Shown: positions 18,395 to 27,208, counted from the first letter of the stretch. The stretch: DNA of 64,000 nucleotides from Ochrobactrum sp. Q0168 (GCF_016427605.1 NZ_JAELXQ010000004.1:124001-188000); one strand, 5' to 3'. Translations and numbers: made by a program. The notes: generated by a model from the letters alone, not told the origin.

Positions 18395-19627
18395 ATGGAC
18401 GAGAGATGCATTATTATAGGCGCGGGCCATGCGGGCTCGCAGGCCGCGATCAGCCTTCGTCAGGAAGGCTATGCCGGAGACATTGTCCTCATCAACGATG
18501 AGGCGGATATTCCCTATCATAAGCCGCCGCTTTCCAAGTCTTATCTCAAAGCGCCGGAACATGGCGCTCTGGTGCTGCGTCCGGAAAGCGCCTATCGCGA
18601 CAATAATATCGAGATGCTGTTCGGGCATCGGGTCGAGGGCGTATCGCTGAATGAGCGCACGGTGACCCTCGACGACGGTCGTGTGCTGAACTGGTCCGAT
18701 CTGGTCTTTGCAACGGGTGCCCGCGCGCGCATTCCCGATATGCCGGGCGTCGATCTTGACGGCGTGGTCACGCTGCGCCGCATGGAAGATGCACGCCGCA
18801 TCGCCGATCTGATGCCGACGATTGCAAATGTCGTGATCATCGGCGGCGGATTTATCGGGCTTGAAATGGCACATAGCGCGATTTCGCTCGGCAAAAATAC
18901 CGTGTTGATCGAGGCGGCCCCGCGTGTGCTGGGCCGCTCGGTGGCGACGCAAATCTCGGCCCATGTCGAAACGCGCAGTCGCGCCGCCGGTATCACGCTG
19001 CATACCGGACTTGGTGTGATGGCAATTGAGGGCGAAAACGGCCATGTCACGGGCGTTAAGGCCAGTGACGGTACCGTTTTCCCGGCGGATATCGTGGTGA
19101 TCGGCACTGGCGCACTGCCGAATGTGGAACTTGCCGCTGCCGCGGGGCTCACCATCGACAACGGCATTGTCGTGGACGAGCATATGCGCACATCTGTGGA
19201 TCATGTTTACGCCATCGGCGATTGTGTGAGCTACGATCATTTCCATGCCGGTCGTCGCGTGCGGCTGGAATCGGTGCAGAATGCGACCGATCAAGCCAAG
19301 CATGTGGCCCGCAGCATTGTCGGTCGCGCCACGCCGTTCCGCGAAGTGGCTTGGTTCTGGTCCGATCAGGGCGACATGAAGCTTCAGACGGCAGGCCTGT
19401 CGTTCGAAGTCGACCGTCATATTCTGTCAGGCAATCCCGACGATAATGCCTTTTCGGTTTTCCATTTTGCCGGTGACAGGCTGGTGGCGGTCGATTCCAT
19501 CAATCGCCCGGCGGATCATATGATTGCCCGCCGCCTGCTGGCATCCGGGATCAATCCCACCGAAGCCGATATTGCAGCGGGCGCGCCGCGCTTGAAGGAA
19601 CTTCTGGCCAGCGCCTCCAAATCATAA
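18395..19627 (+). CDS. FAD-dependent ferredoxin/rubredoxin reductase-like oxidoreductase
   Basis: A 410-residue flavoprotein with FAD-binding IIGAGHAGSQAAISLRQEGY at the N-terminus, an NAD(P)-binding VIIGGGFIGLEMAH near residue 150, and a C-terminal reductase domain. It matches the rhodocoxin/putidaredoxin reductase group, which passes electrons from NADH to a ferredoxin for an oxygenase. No ferredoxin or oxygenase gene is adjacent, so the partner is unknown. GGAGG lies upstream of ATG 18395. The gene is divergent from the creatininase operon and followed 10 bases later by a RidA gene. Confidence 0.87.
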   Translation: MDERCIIIGAGHAGSQAAISLRQEGYAGDIVLINDEADIPYHKPPLSKSYLKAPEHGALVLRPESAYRDNNIEMLFGHRVEGVSLNERTVTLDDGRVLNWSDLVFATGARARIPDMPGVDLDGVVTLRRMEDARRIADLMPTIANVVIIGGGFIGLEMAHSAISLGKNTVLIEAAPRVLGRSVATQISAHVETRSRAAGITLHTGLGVMAIEGENGHVTGVKASDGTVFPADIVVIGTGALPNVELAAAAGLTIDNGIVVDEHMRTSVDHVYAIGDCVSYDHFHAGRRVRLESVQNATDQAKHVARSIVGRATPFREVAWFWSDQGDMKLQTAGLSFEVDRHILSGNPDDNAFSVFHFAGDRLVAVDSINRPADHMIARRLLASGINPTEADIAAGAPRLKELLASASKS

Positions 19628-19637
19628 GGATTATTCG

Positions 19638-20027
19638 ATGAGCACATTGCAACATTTGCTGCCTGCCGACATGGCGGCGCCCTTTGCCGCCTATAGCCAT
19701 GGCGTGAAGGTGAAAGCCGGTGCCGAACTGGTGTTTTGCTCCGGCCAGCTCGGTATCGCGCCGGACGGAAGCGTACCGGAAGATGCAGGCGCGCAGGCAG
19801 AGCTTTGCTTCGAGAATATCCGTCGCATTTTGCGCGATGGCGGCATGGAGCTTTCCAATGTCGTGCGCATCAACGCCTATGTAACGGACCGCGCTTATAT
19901 GCGCGCCTATATGGACGTGCGCGACCGGCTGTTTCCGCAGCCAGCGCCCGCCTCGACGCTGATGATGGTTTCCGGCTTTACCCGCGAGGAATTCAAGGTC
20001 GAAATCGAAGTCGTCGCCGCTGGTTGA
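19638..20027 (+). CDS. RidA/YjgF family protein
   Basis: A 129-residue protein of the RidA family. It has the SGQLGIAPDG start of the fold and the ENIRRILRDGGMELSNVVRINAYVTD region, plus the C-terminal ASTLMMVSGFTREEFKVEIE. RidA proteins hydrolyse reactive enamine/imine intermediates; the pyrimidine-pathway member is RutC. It follows the flavin reductase by 10 bases, and the pair probably serves the same catabolic route as the divergent operon. The exact RidA subgroup cannot be told by eye. Confidence 0.88.
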   Translation: MSTLQHLLPADMAAPFAAYSHGVKVKAGAELVFCSGQLGIAPDGSVPEDAGAQAELCFENIRRILRDGGMELSNVVRINAYVTDRAYMRAYMDVRDRLFPQPAPASTLMMVSGFTREEFKVEIEVVAAG

Positions 20028-20032
20028 TCTAT

Positions 20033-20081
20033 CGCGCGCATCTTATCCGAAAACCGCTTCGCACTTTTCGGGACGCGCTTT
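20033..20081. repeat. Short intergenic palindromic repeat
   Basis: Same family as 18185-18231, with arms GCGCATC-like and GACGCGC-like around CCGAAAAccgcttcgcacTTTTCGG. It follows the RidA stop codon by a few bases. A small GAAGGCG/CGCCTTC hairpin follows at 20101-20117. Confidence 0.8.
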
Positions 20082-20171
20082 CGAACTTTACGCGTGACAA
20101 GAAGGCGTATCGCCTTCGCATGAAATGGGTGGTAGGTGTGTGGAACTCCTCCACTCCCTTCAGGCCCATTC

Positions 20172-21395
20172 ATGTCAGAATTTCAGTCTTCCGCTGCGAT
20201 GCGGGAACCTTCGCCGCGCTCGTCCGAGCGCATGGCGGAACTCGCGCTTGCCATTGGCGGTTTCGGCATCGGCACCGGTGAATTCGCCATCATGGCGCTT
20301 TTTCCGGGTATTGCGCGCGGTCTCAATGTCTCGATCCCCCCGGGCGGGCATCTCATCAGTTCCTATGCGCTGGGCGTGCTGATCGGCGCGCCGGTGCTGG
20401 CCGTCATCGGCGCGAAGCTGGACCGCCGCAAGCTCCTGTTCCTGCTGATGGGCCTGTTTGCTTTCGGCAATCTCGCCAGCGCTTTCATGCAGGACTATTC
20501 CAGCCTTTATATGATGCGCTTCATCGCAGGCTTTCCGCATGGCGCTTATTTCGGCGTCGCATCGCTGGTTGCCGCATCGCTGGCGGAACCCGGCAAGCGG
20601 GCGCAGGCGGTTGGACGCGTCATGATGGGCCTGACGATCGCCACGTTGTGCGGCACGCCGCTGGCGACATGGCTGGGGCAGGTGGCCGGCTGGCGCGCCT
20701 TGTTCGGCTCTGTCGGTCTGATTGCCATTTTGACCATGGTGATGGTGCCGCTTTATGTGCCAAAGCTGCCCGCCGCTGAAGGCGCGTCGCCGCTGCGTGA
20801 ACTGGGCGCGCTGCGCCGCAAACAGGTGCTGCTGACGCTTGCCATTGGTGCCATCGGCACAGGCGGGTTGTTCTCGGTCTTTTCTTATGTCGCCGCCACC
20901 GTGACGGAAGTTTCGCATATCGATGTGAAATGGATGCCGCTGGTCTTCGTCATGTTCGGTCTTGGCATGGTGCTGGGCAATATTGTCGGCTCCCGGCTGA
21001 CTGACCGTTCCGTCATGGGAACCGTCGGGATCGTACTGCTTTACGACATGGCGGTGATGCTGGCATTCCCGCTGCTGATGCAGCATCCGCTCACCGCTTT
21101 TCTCAATGTGCTTCTGGTCGGCGGCGGCTTTGCGCTGGTGCCTGCACTGCAAACCCGCCTGATGGACGTGGCCGCCGATGCGCAGACGCTCGCGGCGGCG
21201 CTCAACCATTCAGCGCTCAATCTCGCCAATGCAATTGGCGCATGGCTCGGCGGTCTGGCGATTGCATGGGGCTATGGCTGGACATCGACCGGCACGGTCG
21301 GCGCGCTGTTGGCTCTGGCCGGTCTGGTTGTGTTCGGCATTTCAATGCTGCTGGACCGCAGTGGCACGACAGAGCTTGCCTCACAGGAAAGCTGA
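20172..21395 (+). CDS. MFS transporter, DHA1 family (AraJ-like)
   Basis: A 407-residue major facilitator protein with 12 predicted membrane segments. The GFGIGTGEFAIMALFPGIAR segment and the loop GAKLDRRKLL between segments 2 and 3 match the sugar-efflux/drug:H+ antiporter DHA1 group. The ATG at 20172 (MSEFQSSAAM) is chosen over an upstream GTG because the latter adds a non-conserved leader. It follows the RidA gene after an intergenic repeat, so co-transcription is uncertain. Likely an exporter; substrate unknown. Confidence 0.82.
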   Translation: MSEFQSSAAMREPSPRSSERMAELALAIGGFGIGTGEFAIMALFPGIARGLNVSIPPGGHLISSYALGVLIGAPVLAVIGAKLDRRKLLFLLMGLFAFGNLASAFMQDYSSLYMMRFIAGFPHGAYFGVASLVAASLAEPGKRAQAVGRVMMGLTIATLCGTPLATWLGQVAGWRALFGSVGLIAILTMVMVPLYVPKLPAAEGASPLRELGALRRKQVLLTLAIGAIGTGGLFSVFSYVAATVTEVSHIDVKWMPLVFVMFGLGMVLGNIVGSRLTDRSVMGTVGIVLLYDMAVMLAFPLLMQHPLTAFLNVLLVGGGFALVPALQTRLMDVAADAQTLAAALNHSALNLANAIGAWLGGLAIAWGYGWTSTGTVGALLALAGLVVFGISMLLDRSGTTELASQES

Positions 21396-21410
21396 ACAAG
21401 ACGGCATAAA

Positions 21411-21530
21411 CAAAAACACCCGTCGCGGGAGGAGCGACGGGTGCTTATGGGGAAGACCGGACAAGGGGGAGGAGGACGTCCGGTCTTTTGATCGCCAGGG
21501 AAAAATGGGAGGAGGAAACCCCGGCGATAA
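21411..21530 (-). ncRNA. Three-hairpin small RNA of the alpha-r14 (NfeR1) type
   Basis: On the minus strand three hairpins follow one another. Hairpin 1 (21491-21528) has a 10-bp stem with one G-U pair and a loop with CCTCCTCCC (21507-21515). Hairpin 2 (21455-21485) has stem GACCGGAC/GTCCGGTC and a loop with CCTCCTCCC (21467-21475). Hairpin 3 (21417-21443) has stem CACCCGTCGC/GCGACGGGTG, loop TCCTCCC, and is followed by TTTTT, an intrinsic terminator. The repeated anti-Shine-Dalgarno motif and length near 120 nt match the alpha-r14 family, including NfeR1 of Sinorhizobium, which represses translation of transporter mRNAs. The 5' end is estimated. Confidence 0.85.
21455..21489 (+). terminator. 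Possible terminator of the MFS gene
   Basis: GACCGGAC pairs with GTCCGGTC and is followed by TTTT on the plus strand. It is the same sequence as hairpin 2 of the minus-strand small RNA, so this may be a by-product of that structure. Confidence 0.45.
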
Positions 21531-21597
21531 CTTGTTTGAGCAATTGAATGCTCTGGAAACCATAAGGACCGCGCGGTTTGGAGGTCGCGATCCTGAA

Positions 21598-21615
21598 AGA
21601 AGGCTGATGCCTTCT
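21598..21615 (-). terminator. Weak hairpin after the DUF1127 gene
   Basis: AGAAGGC and GCCTTCT form a 7-bp stem with a 4-base loop, 22 bases beyond the stop codon of the leftward small gene. Only a short TTTC tail follows, so termination would be weak. Confidence 0.35.
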
Positions 21616-21636
21616 GATGGCGCTTTTCTCGGCTTT

Positions 21637-21783
21637 TTAGCGAGCAGCAGCCTTGCGTGCGACGAACGGAATTTCCGAAGGCAGGATGCCGAGGTCGTTC
21701 AGTTCACGTGGGCTCAGGCGGCTCAGTTCGTTTACGGTTGTACGGTAACGGCGCCAATTGTTGTACGAGCGGATCAGGTTCAT
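21637..21783 (-). CDS. DUF1127 domain small protein
   Basis: A 48-residue basic protein starting MNLIRSYNNWRRYRTTVNEL and continuing with SRLSPRELNDLGILPSEIP. This is the YjiS/DUF1127 motif: an arginine-rich N-terminus followed by the LSPRELNDLG helix. Short alphaproteobacterial members affect phosphate, carbon and RNA metabolism and bind RNA. It ends in an Ala/Arg tail. The gene stands alone, leftward, between the small RNA and the glycine riboswitch. A function here cannot be assigned. Confidence 0.85.
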   Translation of the reverse strand: MNLIRSYNNWRRYRTTVNELSRLSPRELNDLGILPSEIPFVARKAAAR

Positions 21784-22206
21784 TTCTCTCACCTAGTAAA
21801 ATCTATCTCTCTGTGTTGCAAACAGCATATAGGCTTGTGCGTTCTGAAAAAGGAGAGCCAGATTTGCATAGCTGATGTGCAATTAAGCTTGGAGATTGCA
21901 TGTTTTTTACGCAGATCGGTCATTATGTTATCACAATTACCGTTCCCTTTGGCCAAATCACCACATTCCAGGCTACACGGAGCCTTCACCGCTATCATTT
22001 TTCGCATAGCTAGTGAAAATCTCCGATTTATACATGCAGGATGGCCAATCCTCAGGCGAGAGGCATAGCGGCTCAAGTTTTGTCGCAAAACTTCTGGAAA
22101 TTGTCGGTTGAAGACCACAATTCTACATGACTCCCAAAGCGGATTAAGCTAAGGGATTTGTGTCGGGTGCCGAAGCATAGGTTTTACAAATGCTTTTTCA
22201 CTGTCT
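21784..22206. other. AT-rich intergenic region
   Basis: This stretch separates the leftward DUF1127 gene from the rightward glycine riboswitch and must hold both promoters. Base composition is clearly more AT-rich than the surrounding genes. I see no convincing small gene or further structured RNA in it. Confidence 0.5.
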
Positions 22207-22376
22207 GTCTGCGGGAGAGCGCCAACTGGCCGCCGAAGGGGAAATCGCCCGAAATCTCTCAGGTACAAGGAACCGCAGACGGGTAAGACAACTCTGGAAA
22301 GTCGGGGGAAACTCCGCGCCGAAGGTGTAAGTATAGCGCTTTGCTATGCGAGTCTCTCAGGCCTGAGACAGAGGGG
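22207..22376 (+). promoter_or_regulatory. Tandem glycine riboswitch
   Basis: Two glycine aptamers lie head to tail. Aptamer 1 runs from GTCTGCGG (22207-22214) to CCGCAGAC (22273-22280), with GCCGCCGAAGGG and CTCTCAGGTACAAGG core motifs. Aptamer 2 runs from about 22291 to 22376, with GCGCCGAAGG and GTCTCTCAGGCC. This is the classical cooperative glycine sensor in front of gcvT. The CUCUG at 22292-22296 that closes aptamer 2 recurs at 22415-22419 beside the gcvT ribosome site. The shared complement CAGAG (22369-22373) could pair with either, a simple switch between ligand-bound and ribosome-site-masked states (inference). Confidence 0.95.
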
Positions 22377-22427
22377 CACGAAGCTACCGCATTTTGCGGA
22401 AGGCATACGTGCGACTCTGGAGTTGTT

Positions 22428-23534
22428 ATGGGCGATACCGCACATTTGAATACCCTGCCTTTGCAGGATTTGCATGAACAGGCTGGCGCGCGCTTCGGCG
22501 GCTTTGCAGGCTGGAACATGCCGATCACCTATCCGCTGGGCGTCATGAAGGAGCATCTTCATACGCGTGACCATGCGGGCCTTTTCGACATTTCCCACAT
22601 GAAGCTGGTCGAAGTCTCCGGCAGCGATGCCGCAGCCCTTCTGGCGGAAACCTGCCCGCTCGATCCGACCGTGCTGAAAACCGGCCAGTCGAAATATACT
22701 TTCTTCCTCAATGACAAGGGCGGCATTCTCGATGATCTCATCGTCACACGCCTCGGTGAAGACCGCTTCATGGTCGTTGCCAATGCGGGCAATGCCGATG
22801 CCGACATCGAGCATCTGAACGAAGCTGCTTCGGCCAAGCAGGTCACGGTCAACCCGCTCGACCGCGTGTTCCTCGCCATCCAGGGCCCGGAAGCCGAAAG
22901 CGTTATCGTCGATGCCGGTTTGGCCGGCGCTGCCGATCTTGCCTTTATGAGTGGCTTTGAGCCGAAGCAGGGCTGGTTCATGACCCGCTCGGGCTATACC
23001 GGCGAAGACGGTTTTGAAATCGGCCTGCCTGCCGATGAGGCGCGCGCGCTGGCGACCAGGCTTCTCGCCGATGAGCGCGTTGCGTGGATCGGCCTTGCCG
23101 CCCGCGACAGCCTGCGCCTTGAAGCCGGGCTTTGCCTGCACGGACAGGATATTACACCGGAAACCGACCCGGTTTCCGCTGGTCTCACCTGGGCGATCAC
23201 CAAGCCTGTGCGCGAGAAGGCTGCCTTCAACGGCGCCAAACCCGTGCTCGACACCATTGCCAAGGGGCCTGCCGCCAAGCGCGTCGGCCTCAAGCCGGAA
23301 GGCCGCCAGCCGGTACGCGGCGGCGCAGACCTGTTCGATGAAAGCGGCCGCCAGATCGGCACGGTCACATCGGGCGGTTTCGGTCCTTCCGCCGGTTTCC
23401 CGGTTGCCATGGGTTATGTGGAGGCCAGCCTCGCTACCCCCGGCACACGTGTTTTCGCTGACGTTCGCGGCAACAAGGTTCCCGTTGACGTTTCGGCTCT
23501 TCCCTTCACACCGCATCGCTATCGCAAAGGATAA
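22428..23534 (+). CDS. gcvT: Glycine cleavage system T protein (aminomethyltransferase)
   Basis: A 368-residue folate-dependent aminomethyltransferase. It takes the aminomethyl group from the lipoyl arm of GcvH and releases ammonia and methylene-tetrahydrofolate. Residues [22 protein letters not shown] and [10 protein letters not shown] are family hallmarks, and [17 protein letters not shown] follows. The ATG at 22428 has GGAG upstream in the riboswitch expression platform; in-frame codons further upstream lie inside the riboswitch. It leads the gcvTHP operon with 5-base gaps, so glycine controls the whole set. Confidence 0.96.
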   Translation: MGDTAHLNTLPLQDLHEQAGARFGGFAGWNMPITYPLGVMKEHLHTRDHAGLFDISHMKLVEVSGSDAAALLAETCPLDPTVLKTGQSKYTFFLNDKGGILDDLIVTRLGEDRFMVVANAGNADADIEHLNEAASAKQVTVNPLDRVFLAIQGPEAESVIVDAGLAGAADLAFMSGFEPKQGWFMTRSGYTGEDGFEIGLPADEARALATRLLADERVAWIGLAARDSLRLEAGLCLHGQDITPETDPVSAGLTWAITKPVREKAAFNGAKPVLDTIAKGPAAKRVGLKPEGRQPVRGGADLFDESGRQIGTVTSGGFGPSAGFPVAMGYVEASLATPGTRVFADVRGNKVPVDVSALPFTPHRYRKG

Positions 23535-23539
23535 TTTCC

Positions 23540-23908
23540 ATGGCCAAAATCCTGTTCACCGAAGATCACGAGTGGATCAGCGTCGAAAACGGCGTCGCCA
23601 CTGTCGGCATTACGATCCACGCACAGGAACAGCTGGGCGACCTCGTTTTCGTCGAGCTGCCGGAAGTCGGTCGCACCGCCACCAAGGGCGAGGGCATTGT
23701 GGTTGTGGAATCGGTCAAGGCCGCTTCCGACGTTTATGCGCCGGTTGACGGTGAAGTGGTGGAAGTCAACGAAGCCGTGTCGTCCGATCCGGCTCTGATC
23801 AATCAGGCTGCCGAAGGCGATGGCTGGCTGTTCAAGCTGAAGCTTTCGGATGAAGGCCAGCTTTCCGGTCTCCTCGACAAGGCCGGTTACGACGCATTGG
23901 TAGGATAA
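23540..23908 (+). CDS. gcvH: Glycine cleavage system H protein
   Basis: A 122-residue lipoyl carrier. The lipoylated lysine is Lys60 in [15 protein letters not shown]. The [16 protein letters not shown] start and the C-terminal [14 protein letters not shown] are standard. It shuttles the aminomethyl group between GcvP and GcvT. It starts five bases after gcvT and ends four before gcvP. Confidence 0.97.
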   Translation: MAKILFTEDHEWISVENGVATVGITIHAQEQLGDLVFVELPEVGRTATKGEGIVVVESVKAASDVYAPVDGEVVEVNEAVSSDPALINQAAEGDGWLFKLKLSDEGQLSGLLDKAGYDALVG

Positions 23909-23912
23909 AGCG

Positions 23913-26726
23913 ATGACCCAGCAGGTTCTTCCCTTTGTTGCCCGTCATATCGGGCCAAGAGTTGAAGACGAGCGCGCCATGTTGGCCGCGCTCGGCCTTC
24001 CGTCCATAGAAACCCTCATCACGCAGGCCGTTCCGGCGTCCATTCGCCTCAACCGCCCGCTCGATCTGCCAGCACCCTTGAGCGAACATGCGGCACTGGC
24101 CGAATTGAATGAAATCATGGGCCGCAACGTGGTGAAGAAGAGCTTCATCGGTGCGGGCTATCATGGCGTGCATACGCCGCCGGTGATCCAGCGCAACCTG
24201 TTTGAAAATCCGGCCTGGTACACGGCTTATACGCCGTATCAGTCGGAAATCAGCCAAGGTCGTCTGGAGCTGCTGTTCCACTTCCAGACGCTCGTTGCCG
24301 AACTGACAGGCTTGCCGGTTGCCTGCGCTTCGCTGCTGGATGAAGCGACGGCTGTTGCGGAAGCGGTCGGGGTTGCGTGCCGTCATCACCGCGACAAGCG
24401 CAGCCGCGTACTTCTGGCGGGCGATCTGCATCCGCAGACTGTCGATGTCGTCAATACGCGCGCCGAACCGCTTGGCTGGCTTGTCGAGGCTGGCAGCACC
24501 GTTGACGACAACACCGCTGCGGTCATCGTGCCATGGCCGGATACCAGGGGCGTTTATGGCGACTTCTCCGGCGTTATTGCCGACGCAAAGGCCAAGGGTG
24601 CGCTGGTTATCGCCGTCGCCGATCCGCTGGCGCTGACGATCATGGAAGCCCCTGCCAAGTGGGGTGCCGACATGGCTGTCGGCTCCATGCAGCGCTACGG
24701 CGTGCCGATGGGCTTTGGCGGCCCACATGCCGCTTATCTCGCCGTGTCCGAGCCGCTCACCCGCATCATTCCGGGCCGCATCGTCGGTCAGTCGGTCGAT
24801 GCGCATGGCCGCGCGGCCTATCGTCTGGCGCTCCAGACCCGCGAACAGCATATCCGCCGCGACAAGGCGACCTCGAATATCTGCACCGCGCAGGCGCTGC
24901 TCGCCAATATGGCGGCATCCTATGCCATCTGGCACGGTCCGGCAGGCTTGCAGGCGATTGCAACACGTGTGGCGAGTCTTGCTGCCCGCTTCGCCGCTGG
25001 CCTCAAGGCCGCTGGCGTCGAAATCGCCGGTGACAGCCTGTTCGATACGGTTTCGATCAAGGTGGCTGGCAAGGCTGCGAAGATCGCCGACGAAGCCGAC
25101 AAGGGCGGTCGTCTGCTGCGCATCATCGATGCCGACACGGTTGGTGTGACTTTCGACGAAACCTCGACCGAAGACGATCTGGCCGCACTCGCTGTTCTGT
25201 TCGGCGCGAAGGCTGTTGAAGGCGACACGGTTCTCGTTCCGGGCAATGGCCGCGGTGAAGGCTTCCTGACGCAGGATGTGTTCCATTCGCACCGTTCGGA
25301 AACCGAGATGATGCGCTTCCTGCGTCGTCTGGCCGACAAGGATCTGGCGCTTGACCGCGCGATGATCCCGCTTGGTTCCTGCACCATGAAGCTCAATGCG
25401 GCGGCAGAAATGATGCCGGTGAGCTGGAACACGGTTGCCAATCTGCATCCCTTCGCGCCTGCGGCACAGACCGAAGGTTATGCGAAGATGACGGCCGACG
25501 TCGAAGCATGGCTTTGCGAGGTCACCGGCTTTGCTGGCGTTTCGCTGCAGCCGAATGCGGGCAGTCAGGGCGAATATGCGGGTCTCTTGGCCATCCGCCA
25601 TTATCATCAGTCGCGTGGCGAAGGTCATCGCAACATCTGCCTGATCCCATCGTCGGCGCATGGCACCAATCCGGCCAGCGCATCGATGGCAGGCATGAGC
25701 GTTGTCGTGGTCAATTGCCGTCCGGATGGCGATATCGATATCGACGATCTCAAGGCCAAGGCCGAGAAGCATCGCGATAATCTCGCCGCCTTCATGATCA
25801 CCTATCCGTCGACCTATGGCGTATTCGAAGAAGGCATCAAGGCTTTCTGCGAAATCGTCCATGACAATGGCGGTCAGGTCTATTTCGACGGCGCAAACCT
25901 CAATGCACTCGTCGGCCTTGCGCGCCCATGCGACATCGGCGCCGATGTCTGCCACATGAACCTGCACAAGACGTTCTGCATTCCGCATGGCGGCGGCGGT
26001 CCGGGCGTCGGTCCGATCGGTGTTGCCAAGCATCTGGTGCCTTATCTGCCGGGCCATGTCGATCTCGGTTCCAAGCACGCCGTTTCGGCAGCTCCATTCG
26101 GCAGCGCGTCGATACTGGTCATTACGTGGATGTATATCCGCATGATGGGTGGCGCGGGTCTCAAGAAGGCGACTGAAGCTGCGATCCTCAACGCCAACTA
26201 CATCGCGCATCGCCTGAAGGACGCTTATCCAATCCTTTATACGGGCGCGCATGATCGCGTGGCGCATGAGTGCATTGTGGATACGCGTGTTTTGAAGGAC
26301 AGCGCGGGCGTGACTGTGGAAGACGTGGCCAAGCGCCTCATCGACTATGGGTTCCACGCGCCGACCATGTCGTGGCCGGTTGCCGGTACGCTGATGATCG
26401 AGCCGACGGAATCCGAGCCGAAGTCGGAAATCGACCGTCTTTGCGATGCGATGATTGCCATTGCGGGCGAGGCAAAGAAGATTGCCGATGGTGTCTGGCC
26501 TGCGGATGACAATCCGCTCGCCAATGCGCCGCACACGGCAGGCGATACGCTGGCCAGCGAATGGACGCACCCTTACACCCGTGAGGAAGCTGTTTTCCCG
26601 GCCATTGCTCTTGGCGGCGAGTTCGACGCGACAGCAAAATACTGGCCACCGGTCAGCCGTGTGGACAATGTGGGCGGCGACAGAAATCTGATCTGTTCCT
26701 GCCCGCCAGTTGCAGCCTATGGTTGA
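23913..26726 (+). CDS. gcvP: Glycine dehydrogenase (decarboxylating), P protein
   Basis: A 937-residue single-chain P protein with both halves of the dimeric type fused. The pyridoxal phosphate lysine lies in [38 protein letters not shown] is the conserved N-terminal segment, and [16 protein letters not shown] marks the C-terminal half. It decarboxylates glycine and loads the aminomethyl group onto GcvH. It is the last gene of the riboswitch-controlled operon and is followed by a strong terminator. Confidence 0.97.
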   Translation: MTQQVLPFVARHIGPRVEDERAMLAALGLPSIETLITQAVPASIRLNRPLDLPAPLSEHAALAELNEIMGRNVVKKSFIGAGYHGVHTPPVIQRNLFENPAWYTAYTPYQSEISQGRLELLFHFQTLVAELTGLPVACASLLDEATAVAEAVGVACRHHRDKRSRVLLAGDLHPQTVDVVNTRAEPLGWLVEAGSTVDDNTAAVIVPWPDTRGVYGDFSGVIADAKAKGALVIAVADPLALTIMEAPAKWGADMAVGSMQRYGVPMGFGGPHAAYLAVSEPLTRIIPGRIVGQSVDAHGRAAYRLALQTREQHIRRDKATSNICTAQALLANMAASYAIWHGPAGLQAIATRVASLAARFAAGLKAAGVEIAGDSLFDTVSIKVAGKAAKIADEADKGGRLLRIIDADTVGVTFDETSTEDDLAALAVLFGAKAVEGDTVLVPGNGRGEGFLTQDVFHSHRSETEMMRFLRRLADKDLALDRAMIPLGSCTMKLNAAAEMMPVSWNTVANLHPFAPAAQTEGYAKMTADVEAWLCEVTGFAGVSLQPNAGSQGEYAGLLAIRHYHQSRGEGHRNICLIPSSAHGTNPASASMAGMSVVVVNCRPDGDIDIDDLKAKAEKHRDNLAAFMITYPSTYGVFEEGIKAFCEIVHDNGGQVYFDGANLNALVGLARPCDIGADVCHMNLHKTFCIPHGGGGPGVGPIGVAKHLVPYLPGHVDLGSKHAVSAAPFGSASILVITWMYIRMMGGAGLKKATEAAILNANYIAHRLKDAYPILYTGAHDRVAHECIVDTRVLKDSAGVTVEDVAKRLIDYGFHAPTMSWPVAGTLMIEPTESEPKSEIDRLCDAMIAIAGEAKKIADGVWPADDNPLANAPHTAGDTLASEWTHPYTREEAVFPAIALGGEFDATAKYWPPVSRVDNVGGDRNLICSCPPVAAYG

Positions 26727-26752
26727 TCGCCATCTGGCGTGTAAAAATTCGA

Positions 26753-26782
26753 AAGCGCCGCAGAAATGCGGCGCTTTTTTTT
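26753..26782 (+). terminator. Intrinsic terminator of gcvTHP
   Basis: AAGCGCCGCA and TGCGGCGCTT form a strong stem with a GAAA loop, followed by a run of eight T. It lies 27 bases after gcvP. Confidence 0.93.
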
Positions 26783-26824
26783 GCGCAATAAACTCCGTAG
26801 ATGCCTAGCTATCTGGGTTTTAGA

Positions 26825-26945
26825 CAAAAAAAGAGCCGGACTAAGAAGTCCGGCTTAGTTATGAAGGTGCCACTTGGGCAAACCTCCAGAGGGGAACACT
26901 TACCGCGCGCAATGGGAGGAGGCACAGCGGTAAGTAACCCCGATA
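26825..26945 (-). ncRNA. Candidate small RNA with anti-Shine-Dalgarno loop
   Basis: On the minus strand, ACTTACCGC (26927-26935 complement) pairs with GCGGTAAGT (26898-26906 complement) in a 9-bp stem. The 20-base loop contains CCTCCTCCC (26914-26922). A short CCTC-TGGAGG structure follows, then a strong terminator: GCCGGACT/AGTCCGGC (26835-26854) followed by TCTTTTTTT. No protein-coding frame explains it. The 9-nt loop motif is the same as in the small RNA at 21411-21530, so it probably belongs to the same functional class (alpha-r7/alpha-r14-like). The 5' end is estimated. Confidence 0.7.
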
Positions 26946-27191
26946 TGGATCAGTCCGCCTCATTGTTCAACCCCTTAGCCGCTTTTTTTTGACGATTTCG
27001 AAAGATTATGAACTTTTTCACCCATTTATGGTCGCGGCTAACGATGCAAACGAGGGTTGTGTTTCATTTCGGATCAGGTTGCGGTCGCTAAAATGCAAAA
27101 TCTTTTCCGTAGGATAGCTCCTGAGTCGACTGGGGCCAAATCAGGGATTTCATTGGGCTTGCCTGAATTGCTCCCATAAATGCATGAAATC

Positions 27192-27208
27192 ATTAGAATA
27201 ATTCTAAA
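27192..27208. promoter_or_regulatory. Irr box (iron control element) upstream of efeU
   Basis: ATTAGAATAATTCTAAA differs at one position from the rhizobial iron control element TTTAGAA-NNN-TTCTAAA, and TTAGAA-TAA-TTCTAA is an exact dyad. It lies about 145 bases upstream of efeU. Irr represses or activates iron genes through such boxes; control of the efe operon is inferred. Confidence 0.75.

Noticed and set aside
23832-26570. Long open frame of 912 codons on the minus strand, opposite gcvP
   Set aside because: It lies fully antisense to a well-conserved gcvP, has no plausible ribosome site or family motif, and its composition (rich in His, Arg, Ala) is typical of the reverse complement of a GC-rich gene.
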